Notes: a model not told the origin generated them from the sequence alone. 64,000 nt of DNA from Xanthomonas sontii (GCF_040529055.1 NZ_CP132342.1:4524001-4588000); one strand, 5' to 3'. Counted from the first letter of the stretch, positions 20,539 to 30,159 are shown. Made by a program: numbers and translations.

Positions 20539-21417
20539 ATGCCCAATTACGCCATCGAAGCCCGCTCGCTCGGCGTCATCGGCATCGCTGGCCACGCCTT
20601 CTGGGTGCTGCGCGACGAACACGGCAAGGCCGTGGCGGAACTGCATGGCCTGGCCACCGATCGCCAGACCGGCCAGGCCATCCCCATCGGCACCGACGCC
20701 ACCCGGCACTCGCTGCGCGCCTGGCACCACCCGCACGATCCCGCCTACGCCCGCTCCATCGGCGAGAAGGTCGACAGCACCACCTACATCCGCGACGACC
20801 AGCCGGCGCGCACGGTCGCCACCGGCAACGAGCACGAGATCCTGGAGCGCTGGAATACCGCGGTGCGCGCCGTGCCGGAACTCAACGCCCAGGACCGCGA
20901 CTATCCGAACTACGGCTTCAAGGTCTTCGGCGAGACCATCAACAGCAACTCCGCCTACCGCACCTTCGGCGAGCTGATGGACGTGCCGGTGCGGGGTTTC
21001 CCTGGACGCCTCGAACCGGGCATCGGCCACCGCATGCTGTCGCCGGAACGCACCGAGGAACTGCGGTATCACGCACCGGGCGAACAGGATCGGCAGCGCG
21101 CACCCGCCCCCGCGGCCGATCCCACGCGCGCCGACCATCCCGATCACACGCTGCTGCAGCAGATCCGCGACAAGGTCCAAGGCCTCAACGGCCCTGGCCA
21201 GTTGAACCCGGCCGACAACGACCGCGTCAGCGCCAGCCTGTACGCCCTGGCCAAGCAACACCACTTCAGCAGCGTTGACCAGGCCGCGCTCAGCCAGCAG
21301 ACCGCAACCGCTGCCCCTGGCGAAGCATCTTCATCGCGCAGGTTTCCTGCCAACGATCCAACCAAGCAGCATGCGCATATGTCAAAGGCGTGCCTCACCG
21401 CCGCGCACAAAGGCTAA
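20539..21417 (+). CDS. Probable XVIPCD-type T4SS antibacterial effector
   Basis: 292 residues in two parts. Residues about 1-180 form a compact domain with GHAFWVLRDEHGKAVAELHG, then FGETINSNSAYRTFGELM and PG...HRML; the layout of His plus a later NSNS motif recalls papain-like/NlpC-type folds, but no catalytic Cys is evident and activity is unknown. From about residue 200, HPDHTLLQQIRDKVQGL...RVSASLYALAKQHHFSSVDQAALS fits the XVIPCD, the C-terminal signal that docks on VirD4 in Xanthomonadaceae killing T4SS. The expected VF.VQG segment is garbled at the end. An AGGTAGGA ribosome site lies upstream. No T4SS genes are in the window. Confidence 0.75.
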   Translation: MPNYAIEARSLGVIGIAGHAFWVLRDEHGKAVAELHGLATDRQTGQAIPIGTDATRHSLRAWHHPHDPAYARSIGEKVDSTTYIRDDQPARTVATGNEHEILERWNTAVRAVPELNAQDRDYPNYGFKVFGETINSNSAYRTFGELMDVPVRGFPGRLEPGIGHRMLSPERTEELRYHAPGEQDRQRAPAPAADPTRADHPDHTLLQQIRDKVQGLNGPGQLNPADNDRVSASLYALAKQHHFSSVDQAALSQQTATAAPGEASSSRRFPANDPTKQHAHMSKACLTAAHKG

Positions 21418-21442
21418 TCACAAGGCTGGATGCAACATCGAC

Positions 21443-21733
21443 TCAGGATTCAGAAGTGCGGACGATGCTGTATCCGTCTTTGCTGTAGAGACCATTGAGC
21501 CTTGAATCCAGCGCACACATGCGAACGGAGTAACCCAAAGCGGATAGGTGATGGAAGACTTTCCTGACATCCCCCAACTCGATCTGGTTTACGCTTCGAT
21601 TGGCGCCAGTACCCGGCTGTGCAACCCGAAAGGCCACTCTACCTGTATCGCGGCGCTTTACTCTTCAGGGGTACAGCCGGACGCCGTTAAGGTGCTCGAA
21701 CCAGAAGCTCGTATCTATACGTTTCACGTGCAT
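21443..21733 (-). pseudogene. Small protein gene interrupted by one in-frame TGA
   Basis: A clear start (AGGGAG, 5 nt, ATG at 21733) opens a frame of 96 codons that ends with TGA at 21443, interrupted once by TGA at 21665-21667. Both sides read as normal protein: MHVKRIDTSFWFEHLNGV before, and RRDTGRVAFRVAQPG, QIELGDVRKVFHHLSALGY and LNGLYSKDGYSIVRTSE after. A CGA-to-TGA change would explain the stop. Base composition (about 53% GC) is far below the surroundings, pointing to transfer. The family was not recognised. It is convergent with the effector gene, downstream of the Mrr gene and co-directional with it. Confidence 0.65.
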
Positions 21734-21824
21734 AGCAACTCCCTGAAGTAGGCCCCGGTTTCCAGCTAGCCGCCCAGCACAACAGGCGCTCCCAGCGAAA
21801 AAAGACCAAGTACGAAATCCGTCC

Positions 21825-22715
21825 TTACTCATCCCCAGCCAGGAACCAAACAGGCTTGAGCGGCAGACGCGCCCGTGCGACGTCGTCGAGCTGCGCATAG
21901 TGCTCCGTCCACAACCCAAGCAGCTTGCGCGCATCGATCAGGCTGATCCGCCGATGCGACTGCCGTGCCTCGTAGTCCGCATCCTTGGTGAAGCCGGACA
22001 GAGCTACGAACAGACCCACGTCGCCCTCGCCGAGGACGGCCATGAAGCTGCGCAGACCCATCACGTCGATGCGCGGAGAGTTGGCGTTGCGCTTGACCTG
22101 CACTTTGATGCGCGGCGGCCGAGTGCCGAGCGGGTCGTTGTAGGCGATGATGTCGGTGCCGCCGTCCTTGCCGGGCGGGGCGATCCAGGCGACGTGGTAG
22201 CCCATCGCCTTCAGCAGCGAGCCGACCAGTTCCTGGAAATCGTAAGGCGGCATCGCCGCCAGGTACGCCTCGATCTCGGTCCAGGCCATCTCCTCGGCTT
22301 CTTCCAGGGTGATGGTGGCCGAACCTTCGTCGAGTTCTTCCTCGCCCTCCTCGTCCTCGATCGGGTCGGGCTGGGCGCTCTTCCATTTGCGGTAGAGCTG
22401 GCCGACCGCGCGGGTGAACTGTTCGGGGTCGGGATAGATCTGCAAGGCGGCCTCGCCGTCGGGCGTCAGGGTCCAGATGCCTTTGTCCTTGACCAGCCAA
22501 CCGGCCTTCACCGGCGCCACGGTGCTGAAGCGCACGATCTTCTCGAAACGGCGGCCGCCGGTCTGGTAGTCCCCGGCCTCGTACTCGGTCATCGTGACCT
22601 GCTTGGCCAGCACCTCCAGCGCGTCGCTGGCCCGCATTCCCTCCGGCTGCGCCTTGAGGATCTGGAACAGCATGCGGATCAGCTCGCCTTTGCGGCGCTT
22701 GGTGATGTTGGCCAT
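21825..22715 (-). CDS. Mrr-type restriction endonuclease
   Basis: 296 residues. The N-terminal Mrr_N-like winged-helix region (about 1-110) includes SDALEVLAKQ and GWLVKDKGIWTLTPDG. An acidic linker (EDEEGEEELDEG) follows, then a PD-(D/E)xK nuclease domain (about 155-275) with DFQELVGSLLKAMGY, GKDGGTDIIAY (catalytic D) and IKVQVKR (Q-x-K in place of E-x-K, normal for Mrr). Mrr enzymes cut modified, usually methylated, DNA; the specificity here is unknown. No modification gene is present, as expected for a type IV system. It lies 77 bp after the small antitoxin-like gene in the same direction. Confidence 0.9.
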   Translation of the reverse strand: MANITKRRKGELIRMLFQILKAQPEGMRASDALEVLAKQVTMTEYEAGDYQTGGRRFEKIVRFSTVAPVKAGWLVKDKGIWTLTPDGEAALQIYPDPEQFTRAVGQLYRKWKSAQPDPIEDEEGEEELDEGSATITLEEAEEMAWTEIEAYLAAMPPYDFQELVGSLLKAMGYHVAWIAPPGKDGGTDIIAYNDPLGTRPPRIKVQVKRNANSPRIDVMGLRSFMAVLGEGDVGLFVALSGFTKDADYEARQSHRRISLIDARKLLGLWTEHYAQLDDVARARLPLKPVWFLAGDE

Positions 22716-22792
22716 CGGCTCTCCATGTCTCCGGTGTCTTTGGTGCGGGACGCATGCTCAATGATAGCCGCCTTCACGCTGGGGGCTTACCG

Positions 22793-23029
22793 CTAGGCTC
22801 CCGGCTTGCATGCCGTGTCCAACCGGGACTGCAGCGCCGCCAACACGTCGTTTGCCTCGACATAGCGACCCGAGCGACGGGCCTTGGCGCGGGATGCCAA
22901 CCCACGTGCGACGAGATGTGATGTACCTTCTGCCTCCTCGCATAGCGCCGGATCGACCTGAAGCGCAGGAAAGGACGCACGTTTCATCGCTGACATGGGC
23001 CGGATACTCCGCTTGTTGGATTTCGCCAT
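22793..23029 (-). CDS. Antitoxin-like protein (YlcI/YnfO family) with internal deletion
   Basis: 78 residues. AAGGAG lies 7 bp before ATG 23029, so it is probably translated. The parts FPALQVDPALCEEAE and LVARGLASRAKARRSGRYVEANDVLAALQSRL match the two ends of YlcI/YnfO-type antitoxins (about 90-100 residues), but the central block that normally carries GE-x-LS-x-F-x-x-x-A is missing, the two ends being joined at EAEGTSHLVARG. The toxin that usually follows (RelE/ParE-type) is absent. It may be a remnant or may have acquired another role next to HEPN/MNT and Mrr. Confidence 0.7.
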   Translation of the reverse strand: MAKSNKRSIRPMSAMKRASFPALQVDPALCEEAEGTSHLVARGLASRAKARRSGRYVEANDVLAALQSRLDTACKPGA

Positions 23030-23076
23030 TGCGATGCTCCTTGCAGGAATGGTTGTTTCAATGCGGCGGCACTCAC

Positions 23077-23490
23077 CTATGCGTCAAGCCCAAGCGCAAC
23101 CCGCACCGCATCGCACGCCGCAATCAAATCCAGCACCAGCCGCTCGCTCACATCCAGTTCGCCCTCGTACTCGGCGACGTTGCGCTGGTGATGGCACTTG
23201 TCCAGCACACGCCACACCTCCGGTCCCAGGCCCAAGGTGTGCGGCAACACCTGGAACACGATGTAGCGGTTGTTGGCGCGGTAGCCCTTGGCACGCAGTG
23301 CCGCCAGGCACAGTGCGTGCGCAGCGTTGTAGGCCAGGTCGAAGCGACTTTCCAGGGCGAGCGTGGCGTTCTTGGCGTCGCCCAGGCGAGCCAGGCCGGA
23401 GCGGATCAGGCCGTCGAATTCGCGTTGGTCGGTCGGTTCGGCGCTGAGTTGCTTGCCGGAGCCGGACAGGTTTTCAAGTGGCGAGGTCAT
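23077..23490 (-). CDS. HEPN-domain protein, toxin side of a HEPN/MNT pair
   Basis: 137-residue all-helical HEPN protein. FDLAYNAAHALCLAALRAKGY (about 48-68) and HHQRNVAEYEGEL (about 98-110) are the two HEPN signature helices; the R-N-x-x-E-Y motif replaces the R-x4-6-H typical of HEPN RNases. The ATG at 23490 sits inside the end of the nucleotidyltransferase gene (17-bp overlap) behind GGAGG, so translation is coupled; a TTG at 23502 is less likely. In characterised systems the HEPN partner is an RNase silenced by AMPylation by the MNT partner; that this pair works so is inferred. Confidence 0.87.
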   Translation of the reverse strand: MTSPLENLSGSGKQLSAEPTDQREFDGLIRSGLARLGDAKNATLALESRFDLAYNAAHALCLAALRAKGYRANNRYIVFQVLPHTLGLGPEVWRVLDKCHHQRNVAEYEGELDVSERLVLDLIAACDAVRVALGLDA

Positions 23491-24145
23491 CCATGCCTCC
23501 AATCACCCAGATCTTGGGTTGCTGCAGCACCCGCTGCAGGAATGCGTTTTCGTCGCGCAGGCGCTTGGCGTAGTCGGCACGCGTGTACAGCGTGGGATTG
23601 ACCGGGCGGCCCAGCCGCGCATGCATGCCATCCAGCGCGCGCATCAGGTCGGCATAGCCCAGCGTATCGGAGATCACCATCAGGTCGATATCGCTGCGCG
23701 CGGTGTCGCTGTGCTTGGCGACCGATCCGTAGACGAAGGCGGCCACGATGTCGTCGGCGATGGGCTGCAAGGCCTCGCCGAGCGGGCCGGCCAGGCCGAT
23801 GGTCTTCTGCACGATGCCGAGCAGTTCGTCGTGGATGGGCGAATGCGGATTGGCTTGGTAGCGCTTTTGGTTGCCGATGCGCTGTACCGTCAGCAAGCCG
23901 GCGTCGGCCAGCTTGGTCAGTTCACGCTGCACGGCGCCCGAGCCGCCGCTGGCAGCGGCGATCAGTTCGCCGACACCAAAGCTGCGCTGCGGCTGACCGT
24001 ACAACAGGCCTAACACGCGTTGCTGGGTGCGAGTGAACAAGGCATCCGCCAGGCCCAGCGTCAGCGCGCGGGAAGAGCGCAACGCCTCGCCTACGCCCGC
24101 GGGATTGAGCAGGTTGTTGACCATGCGGTGCAGCTTACTACCCAC
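23474..24145 (-). CDS. MNT nucleotidyltransferase fused to winged helix, antitoxin of the HEPN pair
   Basis: 224 residues. A winged-helix DNA-binding domain (about 25-100; RTQQRVLGLLYGQ, GSGAVQRELTKLADAGLL) is followed by a minimal nucleotidyltransferase domain with the active site FVYGSVAKHSDTARSDIDLMV (G-S and D-x-D). The combination suggests an AMPylating antitoxin that also autoregulates. The GTG at 24145 is used; ATG 24124 is an alternative, and the third upstream dyad overlaps the GTG. It is first of a co-directional set: MNT, HEPN, antitoxin-like, Mrr. Confidence 0.85.
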   Translation of the reverse strand: MGSKLHRMVNNLLNPAGVGEALRSSRALTLGLADALFTRTQQRVLGLLYGQPQRSFGVGELIAAASGGSGAVQRELTKLADAGLLTVQRIGNQKRYQANPHSPIHDELLGIVQKTIGLAGPLGEALQPIADDIVAAFVYGSVAKHSDTARSDIDLMVISDTLGYADLMRALDGMHARLGRPVNPTLYTRADYAKRLRDENAFLQRVLQQPKIWVIGGMDDLAT

Positions 24146-24196
24146 ATGGACAATTTTCTTCCCATTATGGGTATTAGTTTACCCTTTTTGGGTAAA
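24138..24196 (-). promoter_or_regulatory. Three phased dyads upstream of the MNT/HEPN operon
   Basis: TTTACCCTTTTTGGGTAAA (24178-24196, perfect), CCCATTATGGGTA (24161-24173) and TACCCACATGGA (24139-24150, degenerate) share the pattern CCC-N5-GGG. Their centres at 24187, 24166 and 24146 are 21 and 20 bp apart, two helical turns, so a repressor would load on one face. The winged-helix MNT protein is the obvious candidate binder. Confidence 0.7.
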
Positions 24197-24243
24197 TTTC
24201 GTCGCTTGATCCGCTTTGATCTTGCATCCCTCCCAGCGCCAAC

Positions 24244-26463
24244 TCACACCACCCCCTGCCCCACCAGAAACACCACTCCATCGCCCCCACCCTCGGTCTG
24301 CCGCAGCAGCCCCTCCGCCTCCAGTGTCTCCAACGACACATCGGCGCCGAGATCTGTGGCCACACCGTCCAGCGTCAGCCCCACCCAACGATCGCGGCCG
24401 GCATGCTTGGCGCGGTACAGGGCGGCGTCGGCAATGCGCAGGCTCAGCGGCCAGTCGCCGCCGGGGTAGGCGGGGAACAGGCTCACGCCCATCGACACGG
24501 TGAGGGCGATGCGGCCGGTCGGGCGCACCAGCGGGTCGGCCTGCAGGCGCTCGCGCAGGCGGCGGAACAGGCGCGGGGCGTCGGCCAGGGTGCCGCCCGG
24601 GCAGATCCACAGGAACTCTTCGCCGCCCCAGCGGGCGATGATGTCCGAGCTGCGCGCACACTCGCGCAGCAGATCGCCCAGCCGTATCAGGGCGTGGTCG
24701 CCGCCTTCGTGGCCGTGCAGGTCGTTGACGCGTTTGAAGTGGTCGATGTCCAGCAGGGCGATCAGCAGCGGTTCCTGCGTGCGCTCGGGCGTCGCTGCAG
24801 CCTCGCGCGCCTGCAGCCAGGCGGTGACGTAGCGGCGATTGCGCAGGCCGGTGAGGGCGTCTTCCTCGCTCTGGCGACGGATGGTGGCGGCGAGCTGTTC
24901 CAGTTCGCGGTGCTGCGCCTGGATCTCCTCGTTCTTGCGCGCCAGTTCCGCGTTGATGCGCCGACGCGCGCGGCCTTCGCGCACCTTGAGCAGGAAAAAG
25001 CCGGCCAGCGCCAGCAGTGCGGCGAGTAGACCGTAGAGCACGCTGCGCTGGCGCTGCGCGCGCGCCTGCAGTTGCGCATACGCCGCCTGTTCGGCGGCAC
25101 GGGTGCGGGCAAGTGCAGCCAGTTCGCTGTTCTTGCGCGCCAGGTCCACCGCCGATTCGAGCTCGGCGATCCGGGTCTTGGATTCGACGTTCACCGCCTT
25201 GTCGTTGACCGCCTTGTACTCGCGCATGAGGGCAAGCGCCTCGCGGTCGCGGCCGAGTGCGTCGAGGTTGTCGATCATGCGCGGGTACAGTTCCAGCCGC
25301 CGGGGGACGTTGTCCCACTGCGTGAACATCTGCCGCGCGCGCTCGAACGCGGCGGCCGCGGCGTCGCGTTGGCCGAGATCGGCCAGAACGTTGCCGAGCG
25401 TGGAATAGACGATGCCTCCCTCGCCATGATCGCCGCCTGGCGCCGCCCCCTCCAGCATCGCGGCCGCTTCGCGCAATAAGGGCAACGCCTCCCGCGGGCG
25501 ATGCTGCAGCGCGAGTAGGTTGCCCAGGTTGTTCAGCAATCCGATCAGCGACGTCTTGCCATCGGCACGTCCCGCCGCCAATGCCTGCCGGTAGATCGCT
25601 TCGGCGCGCTGCAGTTCGTTTGCGCCCTGATAGGCCGTGCCCAGGTTGTTGAGTATGTCCGCGCGCGTCAGGTCCTTGTACGGCATCGCATCGTAGGCAG
25701 CGAGCGCACGCTGGCCGTAGGCGATCGCCTTTTTCCATTCGTGGGCATAGATGAACACGCCGGTGGCGTTGTGCAGCATGGAGACGTCGTCGGGCTTGCC
25801 CAGTGCCTTGACCACACGCTCCGCCTCGAGCAGGGCGGCGATGGCATCGGGCATGCGCCCCTGCTGAGCCGACACCAGGAACACGGTCTGGTTGGCCTTG
25901 TATTCCACCGGATCCGGATGCCGACGTACTCTGGACAATGCGATGCGGGCGACCCGCAAGGCGTCGTCCTGCGCACCCATCTTGTAGTAGGAGCGGGCCA
26001 GCAGTCGCCACAGCTCGGCGATGTGCGGATCGTGCGGCAGTTCCGTTTCCAGCCGCCGCATCTCGCCTTCGAGCTGCGCGATGCGGAGCGCGTCGCGCGG
26101 CCGCCAGATCTCGGCATTGAGTTGCGTGAACAGGCGCACCCGCTGTTGCGGCGACAACGGCTGGGCGAGCAGCGCCGAGCCGATGGAGACCACCCTGTTC
26201 GGCTGGCCCGCGGCGGCGGCCGCATCGACCAGTTCCAGGCCGAGCGCGATCGAGCCTTGCTTGTCGGCCGCGGCGTCCCAGGCCGGCATGCCCATCTGCA
26301 GCGCGGCCGCCGGGTCTGCGGCACGCACCGCCGCCACGCAGGCCGGCAACGCCTGCGCCGGTGCGCACCGCTGCATCGCGGCCGCGTGCGCCACCGCGGA
26401 CGATACCAACACACTCCCGCACAGCAGCATCCCGAGCGACTGCAAGATCAAGCGACTGCGCAC
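24244..26463 (-). CDS. Diguanylate cyclase with periplasmic TPR sensor domain
   Basis: 739 residues making c-di-GMP from two GTP. An N-terminal signal (RSRLILQSLGMLLCGSVLVSS) is followed by about 450 residues of TPR-like helical repeats (NNLGTAYQGANELQRAEAIYRQAL and NNLGNLLALQHRPREALPLLREAA are clearest), a transmembrane helix (VLYGLLAALLALAGFFLLKV, about 480), a coiled coil (RRRINAELARKNEEIQAQ) and a GGDEF domain with the active signature RWGGEEF. No RxxD I-site is obvious before it. The GTG at 26463 with GGAGA 7 bp upstream is chosen because it directly precedes the signal. The ligand of the TPR region is unknown. Confidence 0.9.
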   Translation of the reverse strand: MRSRLILQSLGMLLCGSVLVSSAVAHAAAMQRCAPAQALPACVAAVRAADPAAALQMGMPAWDAAADKQGSIALGLELVDAAAAAGQPNRVVSIGSALLAQPLSPQQRVRLFTQLNAEIWRPRDALRIAQLEGEMRRLETELPHDPHIAELWRLLARSYYKMGAQDDALRVARIALSRVRRHPDPVEYKANQTVFLVSAQQGRMPDAIAALLEAERVVKALGKPDDVSMLHNATGVFIYAHEWKKAIAYGQRALAAYDAMPYKDLTRADILNNLGTAYQGANELQRAEAIYRQALAAGRADGKTSLIGLLNNLGNLLALQHRPREALPLLREAAAMLEGAAPGGDHGEGGIVYSTLGNVLADLGQRDAAAAAFERARQMFTQWDNVPRRLELYPRMIDNLDALGRDREALALMREYKAVNDKAVNVESKTRIAELESAVDLARKNSELAALARTRAAEQAAYAQLQARAQRQRSVLYGLLAALLALAGFFLLKVREGRARRRINAELARKNEEIQAQHRELEQLAATIRRQSEEDALTGLRNRRYVTAWLQAREAAATPERTQEPLLIALLDIDHFKRVNDLHGHEGGDHALIRLGDLLRECARSSDIIARWGGEEFLWICPGGTLADAPRLFRRLRERLQADPLVRPTGRIALTVSMGVSLFPAYPGGDWPLSLRIADAALYRAKHAGRDRWVGLTLDGVATDLGADVSLETLEAEGLLRQTEGGGDGVVFLVGQGVV

Positions 26464-26768
26464 TGCCGTTCTCCCCAAGATGCCGCAGCACACGCCGGAT
26501 CCGTGAATGCGGCGGATATCGTCGCACTCTGGTCCCACGCACGCCGTTGCCGGCGTGCAACAACGCCGACCCGTGCAAGGCTATCGGCCACACGGGCAAT
26601 TTCTTGAGCTCCATCCCATGCAAGAAGCCACGTTACTCACGCTACGCCTGCATGCGCTTTTACCCGTGGGACCGCAACTAGCCCCTCTCCCACCGGGAGA
26701 GGGGTTGGGGTGAGGGTCCGAGCACGCAGCACATCCATGCATCCCCCAACTCCGCCCCCCAAGCCCCA
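26464..26768. other. Intergenic with one palindromic G-rich repeat
   Basis: No gene seen. Contains the CCCCTCTCCC repeat at 26681-26719 and the upstream region of the diguanylate cyclase. Confidence 0.6.
26681..26719. repeat. Palindromic repeat CCCCTCTCCC-N4-GGGAGAGGGG
   Basis: Stem CCCCTCTCCC / GGGAGAGGGG followed by TTGGGGTGAGGGTCC. The same element occurs inverted at 52385-52422 and 52461-52500, so it is a dispersed family. Confidence 0.8.
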
Positions 26769-28004
26769 TCACGGCGGCGTCAGCTGCCTGAGTTGCGCGT
26801 CATCGGGAAGCGTCTGGACGCGGTAACGCGGCGGATACAGCGGCGGCTGGGGCTCCATCAGGTCGCCAAACGCGGCAACAGCCTCGTCCCAGGACACCAG
26901 GACGACCGCGTCCTCCTCGGCGTCGTCGCGCGGGACGACCAGGGCGATCCGGTCGGCTCTGGGCAACAACGTATCGACGCCCTTGGTCCAGGTGCAGAGC
27001 GAAAACTGCCGCGCGCCGTCGTCGCGCTCCTGGTAGACGCTGAACGATGCGACGAAGATGTCCTGCTCGGTCGCGTCGTGGAGCTTGTCCAGCGCCGCCT
27101 TCTGATCGGCATAGGCAGGCGCGTCCAGCAGCCGGCGCAGGTCCGCCTGGCGCTGGCGATGCTCGGGCGACGCCAGCGCGAACGGCACCATGCGGCGCGC
27201 CTCGTCGTAGGTGAACACCAGCGCGGAGACGTTGCGGCCCTGCGCGGCCGCTTCCACGCTCAGTTCCAGCATCGCGCCGATGGCGGCGGCGTCCCGGTCG
27301 CCCACCACCAGCAGGCAGTCGCGCGCCGGCAGCATGAACAGCGGATTGCCTGCCACCGGAACGCGATACAGCACGTCGGGCAGCAAGGCGCGGCTGGTGT
27401 CGTAGGCATCCTGCCACGCGCCGCGGAATACGCCCGGTGCGACTTCGACGAAATGGTCGGCGGTCGCGTCACGCAGATTGTCGCGGGCGATCGCCAGGCC
27501 TTCGTCCAGGGTGATCCCCCATGCCGCGCGCGGCCCCTGGAATAGCGTGGAGATCGTGTCGGGCAGATCCAGCGCCAGCAGCTCGACGCAATCCTCGGCG
27601 ATGTCGCGCCATGCATATGGGAATGGCGCATCGAGGCCTTTCTCCAGCAGGTGCTCCAGCCGCAGCTCCTCGAACATGCCGCGATTGCGGATCACCGGCA
27701 TCAGCGTCGCGCGCACCTCGTCGAATGTCTTTTCCCGGCCACTCTCTTCCTGCGCGTTGAGCGAGGACGTCACATAGGCGCGCAATGCCTCGGCGCGGCC
27801 TTTGCGCGTCGCGGCCCTGTAGGCCTGATAGGCGTTGTGCAGATAGATGGTGTAGCCATTGCCGCCGACCAGTCGGAACGCGTCGGGCTGATAAACCAGA
27901 TCCTCGCGATAGCCCCGCGCGCGCAGGGCGTCGGTGTACAGCCTGGCGAAGGCGTCGGGGCTGGGCGTGCGGCGGAACAGCGTGTCGAACAGTGCAGCGA
28001 ACAT
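26769..28004 (-). CDS. DUF1444-like protein, unknown function
   Basis: 411 residues, no signal peptide or membrane segment. The middle (about 100-300) resembles DUF1444/YtpQ: VIRNRGMFEEL, WGITLDEGLAIARDNL, YRVPVAGNPLFMLPARDCLLVVGDRD and VSALVFTYDEARRMVP, matching that family's pattern of a response to stored values at fixed strands. The N-terminal 90 residues (FDTLFRRTPSPDAFARLYTDALRARGY) fit the same family's start. The function is not known. It is a lone gene in the same direction as the purA block, ahead of which lies a terminator. Confidence 0.72.
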   Translation of the reverse strand: MFAALFDTLFRRTPSPDAFARLYTDALRARGYREDLVYQPDAFRLVGGNGYTIYLHNAYQAYRAATRKGRAEALRAYVTSSLNAQEESGREKTFDEVRATLMPVIRNRGMFEELRLEHLLEKGLDAPFPYAWRDIAEDCVELLALDLPDTISTLFQGPRAAWGITLDEGLAIARDNLRDATADHFVEVAPGVFRGAWQDAYDTSRALLPDVLYRVPVAGNPLFMLPARDCLLVVGDRDAAAIGAMLELSVEAAAQGRNVSALVFTYDEARRMVPFALASPEHRQRQADLRRLLDAPAYADQKAALDKLHDATEQDIFVASFSVYQERDDGARQFSLCTWTKGVDTLLPRADRIALVVPRDDAEEDAVVLVSWDEAVAAFGDLMEPQPPLYPPRYRVQTLPDDAQLRQLTPP

Positions 28005-28228
28005 CGGCGTTCGTCCTTGTCGAGTGGCGGCATGCGGGCGCCGCGCGGAATGCTAGCGCAGCTTTGCGGCAGCCGCAGATGGACGCGGACTGCAGTGTCC
28101 GCAACGGCACTCCGGCAACTCCGATTGCATCGAGCAACCAGAAAGCGCGCGCACGCGGCTCGGTCAGTTGTCCCTCCCACGTGCATGCACGGCGCACCGC
28201 ATTACGCGTATCAGTGTGCGGCGCGAAA

Positions 28229-28256
28229 TAAAAAGCCCCGCTGTCGCGGGGCTTTC
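28229..28256 (-). terminator. Terminator of purA
   Basis: Read on the minus strand, AAAGCCCCGC GACA GCGGGGCTTT is followed by TTATTT. Seven to eleven paired bases plus a U-tract; placed 60 bp beyond the purA stop. Confidence 0.88.
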
Positions 28257-28272
28257 TGGAGACTCGGCACTT

Positions 28273-28296
28273 CCTTCTCCCGCATGCGGGAGAAGG
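28273..28296. repeat. Perfect 24-bp palindrome after purA
   Basis: CCTTCTCCCGCA followed by its exact complement. It lies between the purA stop and its terminator. No other copy was found in the window. Confidence 0.75.
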
Positions 28297-28314
28297 AGTC
28301 GCGTGCTGCCCGCC

Positions 28315-29790
<1,476 letters not shown>

Positions 29791-29873
29791 TTATCCGGGT
29801 TTTGGGTGGCGGTCACCACCCCTTCCCCTGCCGCGTTCAGCGACCTGCCCAGCGGGGCGCGATCAGGATGCGG

Positions 29874-30059
29874 TCAGGCGCGAACCCACAGCAAGGCGAG
29901 CAATCCCACCGCCAGGGCCAGCCCGCCAGCGATCCGCAACTGCGTGACCGGCATGGCCAGCATCTGCTGCACCATCCGCTTCCAGGCCTCCGGCGCGACC
30001 AACAGGATCAGACCTTCGAAGACGACGACCAGGCACACCGCGGCGATCAGATCGTGCAT
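29874..30059 (-). CDS. DUF2065 (YjeT-like) small membrane protein
   Basis: 61 residues with two hydrophobic helices (LIAAVCLVVVFEGLILLVAP and LRIAGGLALAVGLLALLWV) joined by EAWKRMVQQMLAMP, the DUF2065 pattern. The function is unknown, but position between hflC and purA is conserved in many gammaproteobacteria. ATG 30059 gives the standard family length; the upstream extension is REP-containing intergenic sequence. Confidence 0.88.
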   Translation of the reverse strand: MHDLIAAVCLVVVFEGLILLVAPEAWKRMVQQMLAMPVTQLRIAGGLALAVGLLALLWVRA

Positions 30060-30159
30060 GGGGGTCTCGGCAAGCGGGGATGGGTGGGCCGCGTCGACAC
30101 TGAAGCGGCTTGATCGTTCAGGAGCGGCTGAAGTGGCGCAAGCCTTCCCGGTGAAGCCC

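Noticed and set aside
21548..21751. 67-codon plus-strand frame antisense to the interrupted small gene
   Set aside because: No ribosome site; the minus-strand reading has a good start and protein-like content on both sides of its stop.
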